From Allokutzneria sp. A3M-2-11 16 (GTDB lineage: Bacteria; Actinomycetota; Actinomycetes; Mycobacteriales; Pseudonocardiaceae), in contig NZ_JANAVO010000001.1 of assembly GCF_024213555.1 (NCBI RefSeq), forward strand, positions 2,046,001 through 2,110,000: DNA of 64,000 nucleotides, given 5' to 3'. Position 1 is the first letter of the stretch. Every line of letters begins with the position of its first letter. Shown in pieces: positions 43,066 to 50,340 of this stretch. Made by a program: the position numbers and the translations under genes. The notes beneath the pieces are model-generated. The model ran no database searches, was not told where the DNA came from, and worked only from the letters and a program-made list of their open reading frames with translations.

Positions 43066-45288
43066 TCAGGCCCGCCGTCGACGGACCGCGGTGAACACGC
43101 TGAAGCCGATGCCGAAGAGCAGGCCGATGCCCAGCAGCGGGATGCCGAGGCCCCATCCTGGCGGGAAGTAGCTCAGCCGCAGCGTGCCGTTGGCCGCCTG
43201 CGGGAGCTCGACCTGGATCAGCCCGGCCGGTCCCTGCCTCACCTCGACCGGCTTGCCGTCCACCTCGGCCTTCCAACCGGGCCAGGCCAGCATCGCGAAG
43301 GTCATCCGGCCGCCGCCGGAGTACTTCACCGACTCCCCGGTGAACCCGGTCGAGCGGTCCTCGCTGATCCGCACGCCCGGCGCGGCGTAGGACACCCGCC
43401 CGTCCGGCCAGTCGATCTTCGCGTTGCGGTGCAGCACGTTCACGATGTGCGTGGTCTGCCGGACCGACCAGCCCGCGGGGGGCTTCGCCGGGTCGAAGTC
43501 CGGAACGTAGTCGTTGAGGATGACCACGGTCTCCAGGCGCATCAGGTCGGCCAGCGTCTTGCCGCCGTTTCCCGGCTGCTTCTGCCACAACCGTTGGTAG
43601 GCAACGGGTTCCGTGGCGCCGTGGTACTCCATGTCCAGTTCCTCGGCGAAGGCGGTGAAGCCGATGCCGGTGTAGCTGTTCTGCGCCTTCACCCCGGCCA
43701 CGTGGTACATGTTGCCGAACAGCAGGTCCCGCCACGCGCCGTCCGGGCTGTAGCCGTGCCGTCCGATCGCCGGGTAGATGTCCGCGATCTGCAGGGTGTT
43801 CCCGGTGTAGCGGTCGGCGAAGCGCTTCTCCAGCTCGGCCACGTTGGTGGGGAAGAACCACGGCGTGATGTTGCCGTTGTGCGGCATCACCAGCACCTGC
43901 ATCAACAGCACCAGCGCGGTTCCGGTCACCAGCACCGGGGGCAGCAGCTTCGCGCGGTGCTTGAACACCACCCACACGGCCGCCGCGGTGCCCGCCGAGA
44001 CCAGGAGGAAGGCGGCGGCGTGCCACTCCACGTTCTGCGGCGTGGTCGCCCACGCCTGGTAGGTGCCGACGAAGATGATCGCGGCCGATCCGAGCGCCCT
44101 GCGCCGCCACTGGCTGGTGCGCAGGCCCACCGACAACGCGATCGCCACCAGCACGAGCACCGGCAGGAACACGTACTGGGTCAGCCGCGCGGGCCAGCGG
44201 AACAGCCACAGGTCCGACGGCGCGATCGCCATCAACAGGTAGATCGTGCCGAACAGGAACAGGCCGAAGCGCGTGCGCAGCCCGGCTCGCATCGCGCGGA
44301 AGGACAGCCACGGCGCGAGCGGCAGGATGAACCACGCCAGGTAGGTCATCGGGAACGTGGTGAACGTCGGGTCGAACATCTCGATGCGCGGCAGGTAGGT
44401 CGGCGAGGACATCGTGGCGAGATCGCCGATCCCCGGGACCATGAAGCCGTTGTTGAAGACCCCGGCGGGCTTGCGCCAGGTCACCGCGGCACCGGTGAGC
44501 AGCGGCAGGAACGCCACCAGGCCGGTCAGCCCGACCGAGCCACCGAGCATCACGATCTGCCAGAACCGCTTGATGTCCTTGATCAGCAAGCGTTCCACGC
44601 CGATCACCAGCAGCACCACGATCACGCCGAGCGCGCCGTAGGGGTTGCCGGTGGTCATCGCGAGCGCGCCGAAGAGGAACGGCACGATCGGGTTCAGCAG
44701 GCCGCGGGAGAACCGGCGCAGCGACCACCAGAAGTGCGTCAGGTAGGCGAACCCGATCAACCCGGCGATCCACGCCGAGGCGTCCACGTAGAGCGTGTAG
44801 CCCGAGACCGGCAGCGAGATCGCGACGATCGCCGCGGCGAACTCCTTCGCGCCGTACTCGCGGGCCAGGAAGTACACGCCGAGCGCGAGCACGATCAGGA
44901 ACTCGACCTTGACGATGGTCGCCGCGAGCGCCAGGTCGGGCAGCAGCGCCACCAGCACGTAGTTCAGCAGCGAAACCGGGTTCCACAGGCTGATCTGGGC
45001 CTCGCCCGCGAGGTTGCCGCCCATCCACATGTCCGGGCGCAGCACCGGCCAGTCCCCGGACAGCAGCTGCTTGCCGATCTCGTGCCAGTACGGCAGGAAG
45101 GCCGCGGCCGAATCGTCCCAGAAGTAGAAGATCGGGTTCTTGATCAGCGGGAACAGCGCGAGCAGGCCGACGACCGCGGCCACCACCAGCGGGGTGCGCA
45201 GGCCGCTCAGCCGCTCCGGCGGGTGCTGGCGGTGCTCCTGAGCGGGGGGAGGCGTGTCCGCGTCGCTGCGGGTCTCCGTCGCCGTCAC
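43066..45288 (-). CDS. YfhO-family membrane protein (GT-C-like), copy 1
   Basis: A 740-residue polytopic membrane protein: 12 or more helices to about residue 560, then an extracytoplasmic C-terminal domain and a last helix (near 700-725). The first outside loop carries FYFWDDSAAAFLPYWHEIG and GGNLAGEAQISLWNPVSLL, the acidic DD/E pattern of GT-C enzymes using polyprenyl-phosphate sugars. It is a paralogue of the gene at 57933-60167, with matching motifs throughout (for example LLFGNMYHVAGV). Divergent from a GT2 gene that could supply its donor. Confidence 0.82.
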   Translation of the reverse strand: MTATETRSDADTPPPAQEHRQHPPERLSGLRTPLVVAAVVGLLALFPLIKNPIFYFWDDSAAAFLPYWHEIGKQLLSGDWPVLRPDMWMGGNLAGEAQISLWNPVSLLNYVLVALLPDLALAATIVKVEFLIVLALGVYFLAREYGAKEFAAAIVAISLPVSGYTLYVDASAWIAGLIGFAYLTHFWWSLRRFSRGLLNPIVPFLFGALAMTTGNPYGALGVIVVLLVIGVERLLIKDIKRFWQIVMLGGSVGLTGLVAFLPLLTGAAVTWRKPAGVFNNGFMVPGIGDLATMSSPTYLPRIEMFDPTFTTFPMTYLAWFILPLAPWLSFRAMRAGLRTRFGLFLFGTIYLLMAIAPSDLWLFRWPARLTQYVFLPVLVLVAIALSVGLRTSQWRRRALGSAAIIFVGTYQAWATTPQNVEWHAAAFLLVSAGTAAAVWVVFKHRAKLLPPVLVTGTALVLLMQVLVMPHNGNITPWFFPTNVAELEKRFADRYTGNTLQIADIYPAIGRHGYSPDGAWRDLLFGNMYHVAGVKAQNSYTGIGFTAFAEELDMEYHGATEPVAYQRLWQKQPGNGGKTLADLMRLETVVILNDYVPDFDPAKPPAGWSVRQTTHIVNVLHRNAKIDWPDGRVSYAAPGVRISEDRSTGFTGESVKYSGGGRMTFAMLAWPGWKAEVDGKPVEVRQGPAGLIQVELPQAANGTLRLSYFPPGWGLGIPLLGIGLLFGIGFSVFTAVRRRRA

Positions 45289-45330
45289 GGGGGTCCTTCC
45301 TGGGGCTGCGCGTCGCGCAACCGGCTGCGT

Positions 45331-45493
45331 GGGCGTGTTTCACAGGTCCGTGTTCGCGATAGCCGGGCCGAGCCCGCCCCTGGCGGCGTCTCGGCGAAGG
45401 CCACGTACAACACCGGTACGCGTCCTCCCCCGAGTCTTGCCAGGAACGACCCCGATCCCGACTCTCATCGAACGAGACCTATGAAACACGCCC
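45331..45493. promoter_or_regulatory. Paired inverted 18-base motif in the YfhO/GT2 divergent promoter
   Basis: GGGCGTGTTTCACAGGTC (45331-45348) recurs in inverted orientation as GACCTATGAAACACGCCC (45476-45493), 17 of 18 positions matching. One copy lies 43 bases before the YfhO start and the other 128 bases before the GT2 start. This suggests a shared regulator for both genes. The rest of the 332-base gap (45289-45620) shows only a TAAGGT -10-like box near 45552. Confidence 0.5.
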
Positions 45494-45620
45494 GTGGATC
45501 GGGGCCGGGGCCCGTAGTGGGTCAGCTGCGGAAGGGCCCGTCGAGGCTCCGTGTAAGGTCTGGGCCGCCGTAGCCGGACTTTCACGTCCACCGGCGGCCA
45601 TATCGTGCCAGGGAGCTCCA

Positions 45621-46376
45621 GTGCCGACTTCAGGGACCACCATCTCGCTCAGCTACGTGGTGCCGGCGCACAACTGCGCCGCCATCATCGAAGCCACAGT
45701 ACGGGAGCTGGGTGAAAGACTCAGCGGTGGAAACGCCGAGATCCTGGTGGTGCAGAACGGTTCCACCGACGAGACGCCCGAGGTCCTCGCGCGCATCGCC
45801 GCGAACTGGTCGGTGCCCGGCGTCGAGTTCCGTTCGCTCACCAGTGACAAGGGTCTCGGCAACGCGCTCAAGCTCGGCCTGCTCTCCTCCCGCGGCGAGG
45901 TCGTCGTCACCACCGCGGACGACCTGCCGTTCGGCTTCGACGAGTACGAGGCCGCGCTCAAGGTCGACCTGAACCGCTTCCCCGTGGTGGTCGGCTCCAA
46001 GGCGCACCCGCAGTCCGAGGTCGGCCGCGGCGTCGTCCGCTGGGTGGCCACCACCGGGTTCCTGGTGCTGCGCACCCTGGTGCTGGGCATGCGCACCCGC
46101 GACCCGCAGGGCACCTTCGTGCTCAACGGCGACTGGGTGCGCGAGATCGCGCCGCGCCTGGAGGAGAAGGGTTTCCTGCTCACCACCGAGCTGATCTACA
46201 TCGCCGAGCGGCAGGGCGTGCGGACGGTCGAGGTGCCGGTGCGGCTGCGCGCCTCGCACGGCGAGCACGGGACCCGGATCAAGCTCGCCGACGTCTGGTA
46301 CATGGGTGTCGGCCTGCTCAGCGTGCGCCGCAAGCACCGCAGGACCGCGCGCCTGTCCGCGACAACCAGAGTCTGA
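45621..46376 (+). CDS. GT2-family glycosyltransferase, single domain (DPM1-like)
   Basis: A 251-residue cytoplasmic-face glycosyltransferase without membrane helices. The GT-A nucleotide-binding fold starts LSYVVPAHNCAA; the donor motif is VVVTTADDLPFGFDEYE, with a further VQNGSTDET. It probably makes a polyprenyl-phosphate sugar. GTG 45621 has GGGAG upstream. It is divergent from YfhO copy 1, and six bases before LhgO. Confidence 0.88.
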   Translation: MPTSGTTISLSYVVPAHNCAAIIEATVRELGERLSGGNAEILVVQNGSTDETPEVLARIAANWSVPGVEFRSLTSDKGLGNALKLGLLSSRGEVVVTTADDLPFGFDEYEAALKVDLNRFPVVVGSKAHPQSEVGRGVVRWVATTGFLVLRTLVLGMRTRDPQGTFVLNGDWVREIAPRLEEKGFLLTTELIYIAERQGVRTVEVPVRLRASHGEHGTRIKLADVWYMGVGLLSVRRKHRRTARLSATTRV

Positions 46377-46381
46377 CGCCA

Positions 46382-47563
46382 GTGCACGTCGCGATCGTCG
46401 GGGGCGGCATCGTCGGGCTCGCGGTGGCGCACGAGCTGGCGACGGTCGGCGGGCACCAGGTCACGGTGCTGGAGAAGGAATCCGACTGGGCCACCCACCA
46501 GACCGGGCACAACAGCGGCGTGATCCACGCCGGGCTGTACTACAAGCCGGGCAGCCACAAGGCGAAGATGTGCGTCGCGGGCAACGCCTCGATGGTCGAG
46601 TTCGCCCGCCGCAACGGCGTTGAGGTCAAGGTCTGCGGCAAGCTCGTGGTGGCGACCTCGCCCGCCGAGCTGCCGCACCTGCGGGTGCTGGAGGAGCGCG
46701 CGGTCGCCAACGGCGTTCCCGCCGACTTCCTGGACGCCTCCGACGCGATGGAGATCGAGCCGGAAGCCTTCTGCGTGGCCGCGTTGCACGTCCGGAGCAC
46801 GGGCGTGATCGACTACCGCGAGGTGTGCAACGCGCTGGTGGCGCGGGTCCGCGCCCGCGACGCCGATCTCCGCACCGGTACGACGGTTCGCGGTATTTCG
46901 TCCACTGTGGACGGTGTGGTGCTCAGCACGACGGACGGCGAGCTCAAGGCCGATTTCCTGGTCAACTGCGCGGGACTGCACAGCGACCGGGTGGCCAGGA
47001 TGGCCGGTTTGCGCCCCACCGCTCGGATCGTGCCCTTCCGCGGTGAGTACTACGAGCTCCGCGCCGAGCGCCGCGATCTGGTGCGCGGGCTGATCTACCC
47101 GGTCCCGGACCCGCGCTTCCCGTTCCTCGGCGTGCACCTGACGCGCATGCTCGACGGCACGGTGCACGCGGGCCCCAACGCGGTGCTCGCGATGCGCCGC
47201 GAGGGGTACCGCCGCCGCGACGTGACCCCCCGCGACCTGGCGGGCACGCTCGCCTTCCCGGGTTTCTGGCGGATGGCCCGCAAGCACGTGCGCACCGGCA
47301 TCGACGAGATGGCGCGCTCGGTCTCCCGCAAGCGGTTCGCGGCCAGCCTCGCGCGCCTGGTCCCGGCGATCACCGCGGACGACCTCGTCCCCGCGGAGTC
47401 CGGCGTCCGGGCCCAGGCCCTCAACCCGGACGGCAGCCTCGTCGACGACTTCCTGATCGAGACGGCACAGCACCAGGTGCACGTGCTCAACGCGCCTTCC
47501 CCGGCGGCGACGAGCGCGCTGGAGATCGCCCGGCACATCGCCACCCACGTTCCCGCCGACTAG
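46382..47563 (+). CDS. lhgO: L-2-hydroxyglutarate oxidase/dehydrogenase
   Basis: A 393-residue FAD enzyme oxidising L-2-hydroxyglutarate to 2-oxoglutarate. The FAD motif GGGIVGLAVAHEL opens the protein; the LhgO marks TGHNSGVIHAGLYYKPGSHKAKMC, YREVCNALV and VNCAGLHSDRVA are clear. It probably recycles a side product of central metabolism. It follows the GT2 gene by five bases but is functionally unrelated. It is followed by element B copy 2. Confidence 0.93.
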   Translation: MHVAIVGGGIVGLAVAHELATVGGHQVTVLEKESDWATHQTGHNSGVIHAGLYYKPGSHKAKMCVAGNASMVEFARRNGVEVKVCGKLVVATSPAELPHLRVLEERAVANGVPADFLDASDAMEIEPEAFCVAALHVRSTGVIDYREVCNALVARVRARDADLRTGTTVRGISSTVDGVVLSTTDGELKADFLVNCAGLHSDRVARMAGLRPTARIVPFRGEYYELRAERRDLVRGLIYPVPDPRFPFLGVHLTRMLDGTVHAGPNAVLAMRREGYRRRDVTPRDLAGTLAFPGFWRMARKHVRTGIDEMARSVSRKRFAASLARLVPAITADDLVPAESGVRAQALNPDGSLVDDFLIETAQHQVHVLNAPSPAATSALEIARHIATHVPAD

Positions 47564-47603
47564 GCCGTGTCCTGCGAGGCCCGCCCGCACTCCGCGCACC
47601 ACG

Positions 47604-47609
47604 TAAACT
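47604..47609 (+). promoter_or_regulatory. -10 box of mini-ORF element 2
   Basis: TAAACT, six bases before ATG 47616. Confidence 0.5.
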
Positions 47610-47615
47610 GAGCCC

Positions 47616-47663
47616 ATGCACTCCACGCGCCCGGCCACCCCATCCCCCGCGCGCGTGGTCTAG
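47616..47663 (+). CDS. Leaderless mini-ORF, element B copy 2 (15 codons)
   Basis: ATG opens MHSTRPATPSPARVV and stops at TAG 47661. Register, length and the TAAACT-N6 spacing equal copy 1, and the hairpin starts six bases after the stop. It sits in the convergent gap between LhgO and the MFS gene. Confidence 0.45.
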   Translation: MHSTRPATPSPARVV

Positions 47664-47668
47664 AGAAC

Positions 47669-47731
47669 CCCGTTTCGTACTCATAACGGGAAAAAGAGCG
47701 CTCCCAAATCCCGGCAAGAGTACGAAACGGG
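47669..47731. repeat. Element B copy 2 hairpin
   Basis: The arms begin CCCGTTTCGTACTCATAACG (47669) and CCCGGCAAGAGTACGAAACG (47710); the loop (47691-47709) is identical to copy 1. The arms have a few mismatches near the loop. Homology with copy 1 continues to about 47790 (GGGCTGC...TGATGTT...GGGGCGG). Confidence 0.85.
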
Positions 47732-47815
47732 ATTTTGGGCTGCGGTGGTGATGTTTGGGGCGGCGAGCACGGGGGGCGTCACGGTTGCTGGTGACGACGT
47801 GCAGGACGCGGCCGA

Positions 47816-49195
47816 CTAGGTCCTGGCGAGCACGGTGCCGCTCGCCGCTGCCAGCACCAGCAGCCCGGCGAGCAGGCCGAGGGTGACCGAGATGGCGTGC
47901 GCTCCGGGCGCCAAACCCAGGTAGACGCTGCCGAACGTCGCGACACCGACGACCTGGCTGAGCTGCAACGTCGTGGTCAGCAGCCCGCTGGCGTCGGCGG
48001 CCTCGGCGGGCGGCACGTGGCGCAGGGAGTTGCCGAGCAGCGGGCTGAAACCGATGCCGATCGCCGCGCCCCAGACCGCCAGCGCGCCGATCACCGCGAT
48101 GCCGCCGTGCCCTCCGGAAGCGAAGCCCGCCGCCACGACCAGGCAGGCGATCGCGCTGATCACCAGGCCGACCGGGGTCAGCCAGCGGTGCGCCCGCTTC
48201 GGCAGGCGCTGCCAGTAGAAACTGCCGAGGCCGAATGTGAGGCCGAAGGCGGTGAAGGTCAGCGCGGCGCGCAGCGGGGTGTCGCCGAGCCCGACCTGGA
48301 GGTGCAACGCCGCGCTGAACAGGAACGCGCCATAGGCCACGATCGCCAGCGCCAGGGTCATCAGTCCGGAGCGCACTCCGGGCACCCGCAGCACGCCGAG
48401 GTTCAGCAGCGGGTCGCGCACGCGGCGCTCGACGCCGACGAAGATCACCAGCAGCAGCGCGCCCAGCGCCATCACCGGGAACGTCCACCCTGGCCAGCCC
48501 TGTTCGTGCCCAAGCACCAGCGGCGTCACGACGAGCAGCACCCCGGGCAGCGAGAGGGCGAGCCCGGCCAGGTCCAGCCTGCGCGTGCCGCTGGGCCGGT
48601 CGACCGGTGCGACGCGGGCGACCAGCGCGAACACCGCGAGGCCGATCGGCACGTTGATCAGGAACACCGGCCGCCAGCCCAGGCCGAACAGGTCTGCCTC
48701 GATCAGCACGCCGCCGACCAGCATCCCGGCCACGCCGCCCGTGGCGAGGACCGCGGAGTACGCCGACAGCGCCTTCGCCCGCGCCGCCCCGGTGAACCGC
48801 AGCTGGATGACGCTCATGATCTGCGGCATCATCAGCGCCGCCCCGGCGCCCTGGGCGAACCGCGCGATGACCAACGTCATGGCGGTCGGGGCTAGCCCGC
48901 ACAGCAGCGAGGTGGCGGTGAAGATCAGCACACCGGTCCGGAAAAGCCTGCGCGTGCCATAAAGGTCGCCGAGCCGCGCTCCGGTGATCAACAGCGTCGC
49001 GTAGCTCACCGTGTAGCCCGCGACGACGAGTTGGAGCTCGCTGCCGGACGCGGTCAGGTCGGCGCGGATGCTGGGCAGGGCGACGTTGACGATCGTGACG
49101 TCGAGCAGCGCCATGAACTGGCCGAGCAACAGTGTGCCGAGCAGCAGCCAGCTGCGGCGGTCGGTGCGTGCCGGTGGCTCGCTGACAGTGGTCAT
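47816..49195 (-). CDS. MFS drug transporter, DHA2 family
   Basis: A 459-residue exporter with about 14 helices. Helix 1 is GQFMALLDVTIVNVALPSI (motif D1 of the DHA2 family); the loop GARLGDLYGTRRLF and motif C AVLATGGVAGMLVGGV follow. It is controlled most likely by the divergent XRE regulator via the palindrome 49247-49263. ATG 49195 is chosen over GTG 49204 because GGTGG sits upstream. The substrate is unknown. Confidence 0.9.
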   Translation of the reverse strand: MTTVSEPPARTDRRSWLLLGTLLLGQFMALLDVTIVNVALPSIRADLTASGSELQLVVAGYTVSYATLLITGARLGDLYGTRRLFRTGVLIFTATSLLCGLAPTAMTLVIARFAQGAGAALMMPQIMSVIQLRFTGAARAKALSAYSAVLATGGVAGMLVGGVLIEADLFGLGWRPVFLINVPIGLAVFALVARVAPVDRPSGTRRLDLAGLALSLPGVLLVVTPLVLGHEQGWPGWTFPVMALGALLLVIFVGVERRVRDPLLNLGVLRVPGVRSGLMTLALAIVAYGAFLFSAALHLQVGLGDTPLRAALTFTAFGLTFGLGSFYWQRLPKRAHRWLTPVGLVISAIACLVVAAGFASGGHGGIAVIGALAVWGAAIGIGFSPLLGNSLRHVPPAEAADASGLLTTTLQLSQVVGVATFGSVYLGLAPGAHAISVTLGLLAGLLVLAAASGTVLART

Positions 49196-49246
49196 GGCAA
49201 CCACCGTGCGGCCCGGAGCGACGCGTTACCGAGAGCTCATCGATGC

Positions 49247-49263
49247 TGGTAGTGCCACTACCA
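49247..49263 (+). promoter_or_regulatory. Palindromic operator between MFS and XRE regulator
   Basis: TGGTAGTG-C-CACTACCA is a perfect 17-base palindrome in the 105-base divergent gap. The location fits the XRE/MmyB regulator binding both promoters. Confidence 0.65.
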
Positions 49264-49300
49264 CCGTCGCGATGTCGGTCCCTGGTGCCACACTCCGCCC

Positions 49301-50131
49301 GTGACCACCACCATGGGGAGACGGCGCACGGCGCTCGCCGAGTTCCTCAAGGCGCGCCGGGCGCGGATCGACCCCGCCGACGTCGGCCTGGAACCGGGCG
49401 GGCGGCGCCGGACCGCGGGGCTGCGCCGCGAGGAGGTCGCGCTGCTCGCCGGGGTCGGCCTCACCTGGTACACGTGGCTGGAGCAGGGACGGCCGATCAA
49501 CGCCAGCTACCAGGTGCTCGACGCCATCGCCCGCACGCTGCTGCTGGACGCGCCCGCGCGCTGGCACCTCTACCACCTCGCCGAGGCGACACCGGCCCGG
49601 TTCGCCACACCGGCCGCCGAGGTCCCGGAGTCGGTGCACGTCGTGCTGCGCTCGCTGGACCCGCTGCCCGCAGTCCTGCTCAACGCGCGGTTCGACATCC
49701 TCGCGTCCAACGCCGCGCACGAGGAGATGTTCTTCGGCTGGCACAGCCTGCCGTGCGTGCACAAGAACCTGCTGTGGTGCTGCGTCACCGAGCCGCTCGC
49801 GCGCGAACAGCTGGAGAACTACGACCAGGTGCTGCCGTACTTCGTCGGGCGGTTGCGCGCGGAGTACGCGCGGCACGTCGACGACCCGGAATGGGAGGAG
49901 GACATCCGCAGGCTCAGCGAGCTGAGCGAGGAGTTCCGCGAGCTGTGGGCGCGGCACGACGTCGCCGCTCCCACGCCGACCTGCCTGCGGTTCCGGCACC
50001 GCGCGGCCGGCACGCTGAGCTTCGTCAACCACGAGCTGGTCGTCGAGGGCGCGGGTGATCTCCGGATCAGGGTCTACACCCCCGCCGACGACCTCACCTG
50101 GCAGCGCCTCCCCGCCACGCGCACCGGCTAG
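49301..50131 (+). CDS. XRE regulator with MmyB-like ligand domain
   Basis: A 276-residue regulator. The helix-turn-helix is at about 10-70 (GLRREEVALLAGVGLTWYTWLEQGR); the MmyB-like ligand-binding domain is at about 105-270 (LNARFDILASNAAHEEMF, FRHRAAGTLSFVNHELVV). This class usually controls an adjacent transporter or dehydrogenase; here it is divergent from an MFS pump. GTG 49301 lies six bases after CACACT, so it may be leaderless. Its end overlaps the converging small zinc-ribbon gene by four bases. Confidence 0.9.
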   Translation: MTTTMGRRRTALAEFLKARRARIDPADVGLEPGGRRRTAGLRREEVALLAGVGLTWYTWLEQGRPINASYQVLDAIARTLLLDAPARWHLYHLAEATPARFATPAAEVPESVHVVLRSLDPLPAVLLNARFDILASNAAHEEMFFGWHSLPCVHKNLLWCCVTEPLAREQLENYDQVLPYFVGRLRAEYARHVDDPEWEEDIRRLSELSEEFRELWARHDVAAPTPTCLRFRHRAAGTLSFVNHELVVEGAGDLRIRVYTPADDLTWQRLPATRTG

Positions 50132-50340
50132 ACCGGCGCGACCAGGCCCGGGAAGCGGCCCCGGCCCTCGCAGGAGCGGCAGGGGCGGACCTCGTCCAGG
50201 GTGCTCGGGCGCCCCTCGGTGATGCCGCAGCGGCCGACGCTGCGCTCTCGCATGCCCAGGCAGCCGGGACAGAGCGTGTGGGCCGTGGTCGCTCGATTGG
50301 GGGTACTCACGAGAGTCGAAGGTACCGACTCGTCGCTCAC
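50128..50340 (-). CDS. Small zinc-ribbon-like protein coupled to the FAD/GcvT enzyme
   Basis: A 70-residue protein with Cys pairs CPGC, GRCG and CRSCEGRGRF, resembling a zinc ribbon (the last is DnaJ-like). GTG 50340 overlaps the stop of the FAD/GcvT gene (GTGA). It may assist that enzyme, as the small zinc subunit does in heterotetrameric sarcosine oxidase, but sequence similarity to that subunit is not evident. Confidence 0.6.
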   Translation of the reverse strand: MSDESVPSTLVSTPNRATTAHTLCPGCLGMRERSVGRCGITEGRPSTLDEVRPCRSCEGRGRFPGLVAPV

